Source of the DNA: Brachionus koreanus
Lineage: Eukaryota; Rotifera; Eurotatoria; Ploima; Brachionidae
NCBI GenBank assembly: GCA_016987375.1
Contig: PJRA01000508.1
Location: 2,099,095-2,127,307, forward strand
Length of the DNA: 28,213 nt
Direction: 5' to 3'
Shown here: piece after piece, positions 1 to 10,400 of the stretch
Layout of the letters: the number at the start of each line of letters is the position of its first letter
Numbering within the stretch: position 1 is the first letter of the stretch
Translations under genes and position numbers: made by a program
The notes under the pieces: generated by a model
The model's input: the letters and a program-made list of their open reading frames with translations, nothing else
Told to the model about the DNA's origin: nothing
Database searches by the model: none

Positions 1-145
1 AATTTTTGTGCAACTAAGTATGTTGCAGTTTGTTGCACTTACAGAACTAATTATAAGCCTTCAGAAAAAAAGTTATAAGATTTTTTAGCATTTTTTTTTG
101 TACTATTTGTTTATTTTGTACCAAATTTCACAAAACCCATAAAAC
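1..145. repeat. Arm of a dispersed foldback element, cut by the window edge
   Basis: This stretch is closely similar to 11050-11187: both contain CAACTAAGTATGTTG, then CAGAAAAAAAGTTA, and both end in a CCAAATTTCACAAAACC terminus. The same terminus, in reverse complement, begins the copies at 10831 and 23363. It is therefore one arm of a dispersed inverted-repeat element whose other arm would lie left of the window. No coding potential is visible. Confidence 0.6.
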
Positions 146-216
146 CTAGCAAAATTAACTCAAAGCAATAGTTTTATAAGAGAGCTATGGTCATTTTTAA
201 TCCTTAAAATTAAAAA

Positions 217-322
217 ATAGGGAACCGTTTTTAGCTGGTTAATAAAAGTGGTGTAGATGATCAACTAGATGCAATAAATTCAGTGTTAAATACTGGATTA
301 AACTGGAAAAGGAGATGAGAAA
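217..322 (+). repeat. 5'-truncated, diverged copy of the tRNA-derived SINE
   Basis: The block starting AATAGGGAACC and containing GTGGTGTAGATGATCAAC, then CTGGAAAAGGAGATGAG, aligns in order with the 3' part of the full SINE at 12118-12418 and with the reverse complement of 8065-8299. The tRNA-like head is missing, as is common for old SINE copies. Confidence 0.6.
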
Positions 323-1766
323 AGGAGAAAAAAATTAAATAATAACTAGTCTAACTCTAAAAAATTCAAAGGTTTTATTCTGAAAATGCTCTTGCGGTAA
401 AAAAATTCAAGTCGAACGAAATAAAGTTGACAATTTTACAAAGCCAAATTTAACAAAATATTTTTATTTACATTTTTTATAAAATCCAGTCAATTTCAAG
501 GATTTAGGGAAAAAATAAAAACAAAGATTTAAAATTGTTGTAGCTTTTTTTTCTTTAGGTCTAAAACTAGTTTTACAAAATTTATTATCTCATTGTGTTT
601 ATCAATCTGATTGAATCTCTGAAAAAACTATTATAACTATAATATAACAATTTTGTACCAAAATTCACAATGGCAAGGATTTATTGAACTAATATACAGT
701 ACAGTATTAAAAATTAAAGTATTATAATTTTTGGCAGAAAATGTAAAGAAATTAAAAGCTTTAATTTAAAAAAATAAGGATTGCATGAGTCTAAATCAAG
801 TCAATAAGCTTTGCAATTAATATGTTCTATTACATTTGATGACTTGGTTGAAAAAAAAAAAGGAAAAAAAAATTTTTTTGCTTTGGCAATAGGAGAACTT
901 TCTATAAATATGACTGTTTTCCACTGCATTGACAGCTTTTGAAACTTTTCTTTTATAATTTAATAAAACCGGCTGACTCGTGGTCAAGCTACTGATCAGC
1001 TAGCATTTTAAAATTACAACAAGCACAATTTGGCATAGATTAAATATTGTTTTAATTGAATGGTGTTTTTGTTTGACAGAATAAATGCTTCATAATGCTA
1101 TTTATATTTATTGCATATAAAAATTTTAAATAAAAATTATTAAATAAATAAATTCTTTAATCCGATATTTTTTAATTTTTTCTTAACTCCCGACTGTCAA
1201 GTTTCTTGTTAAATATATAATTAATTAAAATAAAACTAATTAAATAAAACTGTACTAGTCAAAAAATTATTGTACTTGATTCTTAAGGTTTAGATAAGCA
1301 AGGAAACGATTAAGAGAAAAGATAAAAGGAATTCAATAAGCAGTTAATTATTTTTCGTTTTTTGGAAGTACAAAAAGTGGTCAAGTATTAGCCTAAGTTC
1401 TAGTGTTTAGCTAACCTATGCCTATTTCGAAATTTCTCTTTAATTCTCGTTTTCAAGGCTCAGATCTTCTTGATAAAGAATAACTTTTTAAAAAAATTTT
1501 CCTAAAATTTACTAGCTTATTTAAAATAAATAGAAAATTAGTAAATTTTTATGTTATTTATTTTTTTTGTGTTAGATTGTTAGAGAAAAATTTTTTTATG
1601 GTTAAATTGAAATTTTTTTCAAATAAACTTTTATTTAAGTTATTTTCGCAAATTTAGAGCAATAAATAAAAAATAATTAAAATTCTCTATGATAAAAATT
1701 TAAGATTCAAAATTTTGAATTTATTATATATTGTTTTTTTTTTAACGAATATCAATAATAAAAGAA
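323..1766. other. Spacer without a recognisable gene
   Basis: Very AT-rich DNA with no open frame that looks coding. A weak copy of the foldback-element terminus lies around 600-672 (TTTTGTACCAAAATTCACAA preceded by CTGAAAAAACTATTATAACT). The uL1m promoter must lie at the right-hand end. A TATATA-like run is present near 1725, about 40 nt before its start codon. Confidence 0.5.
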
Positions 1767-3183
1767 ATGAATATTGCAAGAACTTTGGGTATTATTTTAA
1801 ATATGAAGAAAAGTTCGAAAAAAAAAACACAATTTTTATTCAAGTGATAGGTCGAATAAATTTAAGCTCAGCAAAATATATAACTAATCTAAATCAAGTT
1901 AATTATTATTCAAAAAATACTAAAACACAACGAAAAAAGCAGCCACATGAAGCTAAAGTTCAAGCCAAATGGCTTGGTAGAAACAAAGGGTAAAAACAAA
2001 TTTTTTAAATTTCTTTTTAAAAAATTAAATTTATTAATTTAAGACAACTAATTGTTGAAGAAAATGCTGATAAACATATAGCTCAACGCCAAATTGTTGA
2101 TCCAGTATGGCTAATGGATGAGTACAAAATTCAAGATTTTAAAATAGAAGATGCAATCGAATTTCATAAAGAATTTGCGAGGCCTGAAATGCTGAATAAC
2201 ATCGACGGCTTTTTGAATGTAAGATTTCTTTTGGACATGACAGCAAAAAAAAAGGTTTGAAAAATTTTCTAAATTTGTGAATTTAAATTTTTAAATTATA
2301 TCTTTTAAATAGCTGAAATTTATGGATAGTTTTAAAAGCACGGTTTATTATCCACATTTTTTCGCTGATGGTTATAAAAAAGAAGTTATAGCTATTTGCA
2401 AAGTATAAATTTTTGCAAAACAATTAATTTTAAAGATAAAATTGAATAAATTTTAGAATGATGCTGAAATTGAAGCCGCTCGAAACGCAGGCGCCTTGCT
2501 TGCTGGGTATTCAGAAATTTTGCAAAAAGTAAAAAAATAAAATAAAAGCAAGATAATTTTTAATAGAAAAAAAATTTGTTGCATTTGAAATAGTTTGAGA
2601 AAGGAGAGATTTCAGATCAAAGCTTTGACTTTTTAGTCTGTACCCCTGAAACTTTTCCAGATGTTATGTTACTGAAGAAAAAAATAAACAAAGATAAACT
2701 TCCTTCTATAAAAACAAGTAATTCAAAATTAAAAAGAAAATTATCTTAACTTGGTTATTTAGACACAGTGACAGAAAATATTGGTCAAATTGTAGAACGT
2801 TTTCATCTTTCAAAAGACTATGAAGCATCAAAAACAAGTGATAGTCAGGCAATTTTAAAAACTAGAATTGGACCAGTATTATAAATTATTTTAAAAATTA
2901 AGTAAAAACTAAATTTTATTATAGTTGAATTTCGAAACCAACAAATTAGTTGAGAATTTAGGAGCCTTGATTGAAAAAGTTAAAACTCACAAAAAAAATG
3001 CCGAAGGTATGCAAAAAATGCTTAATTTTAAATTCTAATTTCAAATTATTTTTTTCAGATACATTTATTACAAGCTGTGTCTTGTTTGCTCCACCTTCAA
3101 CTGAAAAGTTTAGAGTTGATATTTCACGTTTTATGGAAGTAAAAAATGAAGAAGAGGAATATAAGGAATCTTTGGAACAATAA
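1767..3183 (+). CDS. MRPL1: Mitochondrial large-subunit ribosomal protein uL1m (MRPL1)
   Basis: A component of the L1 stalk of the mitochondrial ribosome, which binds large-subunit rRNA and helps release deacylated tRNA. Nine exons with GT-AG introns of about 45-75 nt keep one frame: 1767-1788, 1845-1989, 2044-2254, 2313-2402, 2457-2528, 2594-2717, 2763-2875, 2925-3006 and 3059-3183, giving 327 aa (human MRPL1 is of similar length). The first exon has only seven codons plus one base (MNIARTL). Joined across a 56-nt intron it gives an Arg-, Ser- and Asn-rich N-terminus typical of a mitochondrial presequence. Recognisable L1 features are a YPHFFADGYKKEVIAIC strand, NAGALLAGYSEILQK, FDFLVCTPETFPDVM and LVENLGALIEKVK, in the order expected for the family. 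The tail is acidic (NEEEEY). The long second exon has no in-frame ATG, so the tiny first exon decides the start. Family assignment is firm; the first exon is slightly less certain. Confidence 0.88.
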
Positions 3184-3203
3184 ATAATTTTAAATTTATT
3201 AAA

Positions 3204-3209
3204 AATAAA
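3204..3209 (+). terminator. Probable poly(A) signal of the uL1m gene
   Basis: AATAAA lies 20 nt after the stop codon and is followed by a T-rich stretch. In such AT-rich DNA the hexamer is common, so support comes only from its position. Confidence 0.35.
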
Positions 3210-4556
3210 TTGTTGACTGACTTGATTTTTTTTTTAAGGAACTTGGGACTTTGACCCATTTGGACCCTTTTAATACTAAATTAAGAAATGACTGATTTTT
3301 TTACTGTATCGACAATAACGACATTTCAATATTCTTTAAAAACATGTCATAATTTGGAAAACCAAAAAAGTTTTAATTAGGAATTGTTTTATATGGGAAA
3401 TAAAACAAATATATTAATATTTAAATAATATAGAGACATTAATTTAGGGACATATATTTTTAGAAAATATTAAAATTTTTAAAAAAATTCTATTTCTTAT
3501 TCTTATTTTTTTTTTAAATTTTAACATTTTCAAAAATTTTATTATTTCGAACCTTTTAGTTAGTTTTTTTTTTCACTTTTTATTCCATGAAAAAAAGCAT
3601 TTTGCAACAAAAATTAATTAATTTTGATATTTTTTGATTTTAGATTTCTGATTTAAAAAAATATTTTTTTAAATCATTGTATTTACTTAACTAAAAGCAA
3701 AGAAAAAGTTTAAGATAAAGCGCCAAAAAAAAACAATTTTAATTGATCAAAAAATTTATTACTTTTTTATTATCGACTAAATTTTGAAAAATACAAAGAA
3801 AAAGTCTTGCTGAAATAACCAAGATGGTTATATTTTTTTTGTACTCTATTAAAATTCTAAAAAAATATTAAAAACGAGTAATAAGTATCTTAAAAATATT
3901 CTCGTTATATATCGACAATATAGGACTAACCTCATTAAGTTGTTTGTTTTTTTAATAAGAAATTAAAAAACTTATGTTTTGATGTCAATGTCAAATTTTT
4001 GTGTCTATTGAACATTACTATTTTTCAAGAAACTTTTTGAAACTAGTTTTTGTCTCAAATTATTTCAAAAACTACTATTTTTTTAATTAAATTTTTTATT
4101 GATAACATAACGAAACCGTGAAGTAGATTATAAAGAAGAAGAGTAGAAAGAACGATTTTAATAGTACAGAGCAAATTTAAGAAATTTAGTTTGTTAAATT
4201 TTAAAGCTTTAAAAATTTATCAATTTTCAAAAATTTTTTTTTAAAGATAAATCCTTATTTTTGAACAAAAATGACTTGCTTCTCTTTGTACTCTTAACCA
4301 TGTGCTCGACTGTTATATATTGAAATTCCTTTATTTTTTTTGTTTCAATTTTGCGAAAATAGGAAATTAGAAATGATCGAGTTATTCTGAATATCTATTT
4401 AAATTTTTTTTTATTTTATTAAATATTTACGATATTGTTTAGTTTTTATTATTTTAAAGAATTTTATTTATAAATTTTTTATGAATTGTTAATAGGAATG
4501 CATTTTTTGTTAATTTATACTCTTTTTATCATTAATTTTGGATCAATTTTACACAT
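3210..4556. other. Spacer without a recognisable gene
   Basis: Homopolymer-rich A/T sequence with frequent stops in every frame. No RNA gene, coding exon or repeat copy was recognised. Confidence 0.5.
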
Positions 4557-5185
4557 TGGCAAGTTTTTTTTTTCTCTTTATCATTTTTTAATAAAAATTT
4601 GAATAAAAAAAGCCCAAACAAAAAAAGGATTTATTCATTAAAAATCAAAATGCATTATCTTAGAATATTCAATCATTTGATGGATTTTCTGTTTATCTTT
4701 TCTAAAAATATTGAAATATTTTTTAGCCATATTTATTATATTTGGGAACAATTTTTAGGACTAAAATCGAACCCTTTTTTTTTAAGATTTAAAACGATAA
4801 AAGCTTAATGTTTTTTAATCATTTTTATCGATTTTATTTTTTGATTTTAAAATAATAAAGGAAAAAATTAATCATTTAACTAGAACATTATTTTGGTGCT
4901 CTAACGATTTTTCATCAGTTTTATATTTGCAACACCAATCCTTCTATATTATACACAAAATTATTTATTTTATTTTTTGTTTAAATTTTCTAAGAAATTG
5001 TTTGGTGTAATGGTTTAAAAACAGAACTTAAGTCATTTGCTCCGAGTACAAGTCTTAGTAAGACAATATTTTTCAATATTGAATTTTATATTTTTTGATT
5101 TTTAACAAATAAATTCTTTTTTTGTCTGGGCTTTTTTTATTCAAATTTTTATTAAAAAATGTTAAAGAGAAAAAAAAACTTGCCA
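4557..5185. mobile_element. Inverted-repeat (MITE-like/foldback) element with ~71-bp arms
   Basis: The left arm 4557-4628 begins TGGCAAG and is, apart from about three differences, the reverse complement of the right arm 5115-5185, which ends CTTGCCA. The shared core includes GGGCTTTTTTTATTC followed by AAATTTTTATTAAAAAATG and AAAGAGAAAAAAAA. The element is about 629 bp with no convincing reading frame inside, so it looks non-autonomous. The near-identity of the arms suggests it is fairly young or that the arms have been homogenised. No clear target-site duplication was seen. It contains the tRNA-like segment at 5004-5068. Confidence 0.7.
5004..5068 (+). repeat. Degenerate tRNA-like (SINE head) segment
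   Basis: GGTGTAATGGTTTAA resembles a tRNA A box, and GCTCCGAGTACAAGTCTTAG about 35 nt later resembles a B box (GAGTTCGAGTC). The spacing is right for a tRNA-derived promoter, but the stems cannot be formed cleanly, so it is more likely a decayed SINE head or tRNA pseudogene than a functional tRNA. Confidence 0.3.
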
Positions 5186-6440
5186 TTTGTATTTTTCAAC
5201 AAAATACCTGAATTTCTTGGAAGCACCTGTTTGATAATTTAAAATTCTAAAAAAATACCTACAAATTCAGCTAATAATATGTAAAATAAAATTCAAATCA
5301 AATTTGATTTCTCTTCTAGTCATGAGCACCGTCGATCCCGGCCACTCAACCGTCAAAAATAGATATTGACTATTTTGATGGGTACTTGGTAAAATAAAAA
5401 TTTTTAAAAATTTAAATGAATAATATTAAAGCCAAAAGGATTAGGCTAAATTAAGGAAATAAATTTAAAATTTCTATATGAATTTTGAATAATCTTTATA
5501 TTTCGCCATTATAAATTAATAATTTTTCATTTATCAAGCATTATGAGATACATTTTCATGCCAAAAATCAGTGCTTGTGTAATCAAAACCGTATTCCAAC
5601 AATTTTTTTATAATATATTTAAAAGAGTTTTTGGATAAACAAATCTTGGTCATTTATCAGTTTCTTAATCTTAAGTATTAATCAAATGGCTAAAAAATAA
5701 AATAAAATTTTTGAATGATTTATTAGTTTTATTTTTTAAATAAAAAATTTAAACAAAACAATAAAAAATTAAAGCTATTTTTTGCTTGATATTTTTAAGG
5801 TTTATCTAAATTAAAAAAAAAATTAAAATAAAAAAACATTGTTTACAATAAACAAAATTGAATTCGTAAATATTGGAAAAAGTTGGATAACATAACAACA
5901 GTATATATTATTGAGAGTTGTGATTTAAATTTTTATTTTAAATAGTGAATGATTTTAAAAAAAAAACGCATTTTTTTTAAAGTTTAAAATAACAATTTTT
6001 TTCAAAAAAAAATTCACTTTGATATCAATAAAAATCAATCATAGCTAATTGTTTTTTCATATTTTTGGGAATTTTATTTATTTTTCTAAATTAGCTGAGG
6101 AATATTTTTAATTAATGATTTTCTTAAAATTCAACCAGTTTTCACCAATTTGAAATGTAAAAAAAAAAACATTATTTTAAACTTTTCAAACTATAAATTT
6201 TTCATTAATCGTTTCTAAGCAATTACATTTTTAGCTAAAGGAAAAAACGATATTTACATTATAACTGTAAATAGTGCCCAAAAAAAATAAACAATATAAT
6301 ATTTTATTAGATTAAACCTTGAAACTACCATACGTCTGAAAATAAATATTTAAAACAAGGATTTCTTTCGGTAAACAAAGCTTATTGAAAAGTAAAATAT
6401 TTTTTCGCTAATTAAATGTTCTAAATTTTTCTTGCTGTCT
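5186..6440. other. Spacer without a recognisable gene
   Basis: AT-rich spacer. At about 5310-5365 a GC-richer patch reads, on the minus strand, GGTTGAGTGGCCGGGATCGA and continues into GCTCATGACTAG, which is reminiscent of a tRNA D-arm plus anticodon arm; no matching 3' half was found. Nothing else was recognised. Confidence 0.4.
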
Positions 6441-6450
6441 TTAATTTTAG
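6441..6450 (+). promoter_or_regulatory. 3' splice-site-like sequence upstream of the 6506 start
   Basis: TTAATTTTAG ends 55 nt before the ATG at 6506 and is preceded by a pyrimidine-rich run (TTTTTCTTGCTGTC). It could be the acceptor of a 5'-UTR intron or a spliced-leader acceptor. No donor was identified. Confidence 0.35.
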
Positions 6451-6505
6451 GCTCGCGGACAAACAATAAGCATTTTGAAAAAATTTTTCCAATTCAAAAC
6501 TTAAA

Positions 6506-7294
6506 ATGGATAAAAAATCGAATAAAGAAAATGTGTATTTCAACACATTGTCCAATATACCCATGTTTGAGCAAGGTCATATAACCAATCGTAATTTTTA
6601 TAAAACAACTTACGGTGATGAATATAAGAAGAAAAACAGTTTCATAGACAACCCTAGATTGTTCAAGCCAATTGATTTTAGTGTAACACAAAGCTACGAT
6701 TTTAAAAGTTTATCCGAAAAACTTGAAGACAAAAATAGCAACGAGACAAAGGATGCGGAGTATTCAAAGAACAGATTTTTAAACAACTCGTTTCAAACTC
6801 AAAATGTTTATAAAGCACCTGAGATACCGTCTTATATCAAACGAGATAATTTTTTTCAGTCGAATTCAGAGCGAAATGTAGCCTATTTGCATACTCATAC
6901 TGGTGGTCTTTACCCCATTATTCCATCCGACCAAGAAAAGCAAGAAATAAAGCGCAATCTCGGAGGTTCTTTTGAGAATTTTTTCGCTGACAAATTTACT
7001 GAGTCGCATACAAGTTTTAGTGGAACAAAGCCGCTAGTTTCGAGTGCAAAAATAATGTCCCATTTGAGAGATGATAACACGTTTCACACAAATAAGGGCT
7101 TAAATATTGGTTACTTAAAAACAAGCAATGGGTCATTAATTACATATGTTCCATATAAAGAGGAAAAAGAGAAAAGTGCTGATTATTTCAATTTGGTTTC
7201 TAGTAGTGTTTTCGATGATAAAAATCAGTCGAAACTGCACAACCCCAACAATCAACTGAAAAGAAACTCTTCAACTATTAGGAAATACTACTAG
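6506..7294 (+). CDS. Unrecognised 262-aa protein with an internal two-copy repeat
   Basis: A single uninterrupted ORF starting at ATG 6506 and ending in TAG, with codon choice and base composition clearly richer than the flanks. The family was not recognised. The protein is hydrophilic, rich in Lys, Asn and Ser, and has no signal peptide or membrane segment. Residues 109-147 and 185-223 form an ungapped repeat: both start S-x-(I/L)-(K/R)-x-D-N, share Asn at matching positions, then (V/I)-(A/G)-Y-L-x-T, a Gly-x-Leu, a Pro and an acidic-Lys run. A Tyr-rich segment, FYKTTYGDEYKKK (31-43), lies near the N-terminus. Short Tyr/Pro/Gly repeats of this style occur in axonemal microtubule-associated proteins, but that is only a loose resemblance. 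It is transcribed towards golgin-84 and the two genes end about 130 bp apart. Confidence 0.75.
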   Translation: MDKKSNKENVYFNTLSNIPMFEQGHITNRNFYKTTYGDEYKKKNSFIDNPRLFKPIDFSVTQSYDFKSLSEKLEDKNSNETKDAEYSKNRFLNNSFQTQNVYKAPEIPSYIKRDNFFQSNSERNVAYLHTHTGGLYPIIPSDQEKQEIKRNLGGSFENFFADKFTESHTSFSGTKPLVSSAKIMSHLRDDNTFHTNKGLNIGYLKTSNGSLITYVPYKEEKEKSADYFNLVSSSVFDDKNQSKLHNPNNQLKRNSSTIRKYY

Positions 7295-7331
7295 AGAAAA
7301 TTTCTTGATTATTTTTAGTTTAAATTTTGAT

Positions 7332-7337
7332 TTTATT
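7332..7337 (-). terminator. Probable poly(A) signal of golgin-84
   Basis: TTTATT on the plus strand (AATAAA on the minus strand) lies 86 nt beyond the golgin stop codon. It falls inside the likely 3' UTR of the convergent gene at 6506-7294. Confidence 0.35.
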
Positions 7338-7383
7338 AACAATTTTTGATAAATTTTCTTAATTTAAAAAATACATTAAATTA

Positions 7384-7389
7384 AATAAA
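7384..7389 (+). terminator. Probable poly(A) signal of the 6506-7294 gene
   Basis: AATAAA lies 90 nt after the stop codon and 34 nt before the golgin-84 stop codon on the other strand. The two transcripts probably overlap at their 3' ends. Confidence 0.35.
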
Positions 7390-7422
7390 AAAGTAAAAGT
7401 TGAATTAATTTTTCGATGTAGC

Positions 7423-10400
7423 TTATTGATGAGGCATTGGTGGCGGATGGTAACTTTGATCGTGTATCTCTGGCTTGTAAGTAAACAATACAATTATCAC
7501 CCACAAATGCAACAATAACTTAAACAAAAAAATTTTTTAATTTGTAGTGTTTTTAAATTAAAAATAAAAAAACAAACAATAAATTTAACTAATATCAAAT
7601 TGAACTTTTGATTACTTAAAAGCATAATTTTTTGATCAATGTATTTTTAATTTTCCTGGAAAGCGAGCAAGATACAAAACTACGGAGGAAGGTTTTTACT
7701 TTTATTAAAAAACAAACAACATATAATATAGATAAACAAAAAATAAAAAAATCTGTTCAGTCATAAAATTTTTCGTTTTTTAAAAGGTTGTTATTTTTGA
7801 TTTTAGCATCTAAATTATATGCTAAAATAAAAAAAATTGAACGCTATTCAAAATAATATTTGTTTATTTAATTCTAAAAAATTATATAAAATGAAAACTT
7901 GAAAAAATTTTGAAATTTTGGTACAGTTATGTCATTATTGGTAAAAAGACCAATCAACAAATGCAGTAAATTGAGAATATGTCTAGTGAAAGAGAAAAAG
8001 TGTTCTTAAAGTAAGAAGGGTACAAGATTGGTTTAAAAATTTTAATAGTGGTGATAAGAGCTTTTTTTTTTTAATGGGGAGGAGCTCATCTCCTTTTCAA
8101 GTACCTTTTTGAGTAACAGCTCCGATCTGACACAGAGGCTACTGCATCGAGTTAATTTCGAGAAAATTTTACCCAGTCGAAACCGGTCCCCCATTTTTGC
8201 AGATACATTTTGAAGATATTTCCACCCTCAGTGGGTTTTGAACCCTCCACACTCTGCTTGCATGACTAACAGACAAACCACTCAGCTATACGGGCTATTG
8301 ATACGAGCTTTGCTTTGATAAAAATGTGATGTTGTTTGTTTAATTGAATTAATTAATTCCTAAGTTTAATTCAGTTTGAATTTGAGCATTGTTCCAGACG
8401 GACGAGCTTTATTTAGAACAAATTTATGTTTCATTTCACTTAAAAATATTCTTCTTTGGTTAACCTCATACAGCTAGAAGAACAACGACAAAAATAGAAG
8501 AGTTCTAAGGGATCGAATTTCTTTTTTATACAGCATTTAGTTCAGATCTTTTTCTTTCCAATTATCTTTTTGCTAATTTTCTTAGATGACGGAATTTTAT
8601 TAACCAAGACCAACTTTAAGAAAGGTGTCCTAAGGGTTAGGGCTCCAAGAGCAATGAATGGTACAAGAGAGGAATATTTTGATGATTATTAACAAGTTTT
8701 TGGGATACTCAATCGTTTTTGCAGCTTTACAAAACAAATGTTAGACAGCATCTAGAACTGTGCACCTGCCTGGAATCCTTATTTAAAGAAGGATATACTT
8801 AAACTTGAACAAGTACAAAGAAGAGCAACGAAACTTGTTCCACAAATAAGAAGTTTGAACTATGAGTCAAGACTAGCTAACTTGGGATTAGAAACTCTAA
8901 AAGATAGGCGAGAGAGTGGGGATCTTATTCAATTCTACAAAATTCACAAAAATTACAATCATGTCAATTGGTACTACGATGCGAAACTCATGAGCTCAGT
9001 GAATAATGAAGGACCAAGTGGAGGACTAAGTGGAGCAAAACATCGCATTTGCTCGCAGCTAACAATAACAATTGAAATGTGCTGCCAACTTCGGTTGTTA
9101 CAGCAAGCTTGACCGTAGAATATTAACTGTTATTATTATTATTTACTTGCTTGATTTTATTGATAAATTAAAAAGTTAAAAAAAAAGCAAAATTTCTTGA
9201 CTCACATTAATATGATTTTGATTGTTGTTTAAGAAAGAAATTGGAAATAACGAAACATATATTAATTTATTAACTAGTTTGCTTTCAATGTCTAATTAAA
9301 TAATTATTATTATTTTGGATAAATATAAATTTTTTTTTATCTATAATCTTAATTAATTATGAAATTTTAAAGGGTTTCTTAGAAAAATCTTGCAATTATT
9401 TTAATGCAACCACTCAACTTAAATTGACATTTAAAATAAAACATTATAAAGAAAAAAAACTTTTTTTAAAAAAAATAAATTTCTTACCATATAGAATATA
9501 ACAAATATCCTGGCGATCGGATATTTTTTTAAAAAAACCCCTAGACGAATGCTAAACTTATCAATTTCGCTAGCAGCACGCTTCATTTTACGAGTTACTT
9601 CGTGGTCATATGGTGATTCCCTAAGCAGCTGATATCTAGTCGAAGCTAAAAATTATACAATTAATTTAATTTTTTAAATTTATTAAAACATATTTTGTGT
9701 GAATTACTTGCTTCATCATCATCATGTAATCGAATGGTTGTTGCTTTCTTTGATGAAACAATATCTTCATAATCTTGAAGTCGTTTCTGAGAAAAAAATT
9801 TCAAAAAATAAAATTCTTAAGCAAATTACTTCAGATCTTTCAAGCTGTAAAAAAATAGAATGCTTTTCGGATTGAAGTGCTTCAATAAAAGTTTGTTTTT
9901 GTATTAGATTTTCTGTCAATAAATGTAATCGATTCTCAAGTTCTTTTTCTGTTGTTGAGCCCATATTTTTTGTTGTTAACTAGAATTAAATTTTACTTTT
10001 AATATCTAAAATAAATTTGAAAATTATTTTTAGTATAACCTGTGATCTCAGTTTCTCAATTTCAGCTTCACGATCTTGAAGTTTTGAATTTAAATTTGTT
10101 TTTTGTTTAGAAAGTTCTTCATGTGTATAGTTAAGTTCTTGTCGGATATTTTTTAAATCTAATTCAAGATCTGTTTTAGTCAGCTGAGCTCCATCATTTT
10201 GTTCCTGCAAGTTTCTTATTTGTTCCTTAAAAAATTCGATTTCAACCGAGGTTTGAGATTCCAAGTCAATAAATTCGGATCTAAGAACTTCCAATGCTGA
10301 ATTTCTGCTTTCTAAATCTTCTTTTAAAGAATCTCGCTCTAATTTTAACTCATCTATTTCAATTGATTTTATGTTCAATCCCGAATTTTGGCCATCTTCT

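Noticed and set aside
1715..1993. A 92-codon frame taken as one continuous coding exon from 1715
   Set aside because: It begins with TTG, has no internal ATG, and its first 40 codons are low-complexity. The real uL1m coding part starts at 1845 after a short first exon.
4599..4808. Plus-strand open frame of 69 codons
   Set aside because: No ATG start, homopolymeric Lys/Phe/Ile composition, and it overlaps an arm of the inverted-repeat element.
5310..5365. A functional tRNA gene on the minus strand
   Set aside because: Only a D-arm/anticodon-arm-like 5' half can be seen; there is no T arm or closing acceptor stem.
6494..6691. Minus-strand open frame opposite the 6506 gene
   Set aside because: A shadow of the well-supported plus-strand frame, with no similarity of its own.
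8855..9112. Open frame as a host gene
   Set aside because: It is the C-terminal part of a LINE reverse transcriptase and lies in a golgin-84 intron in antisense.
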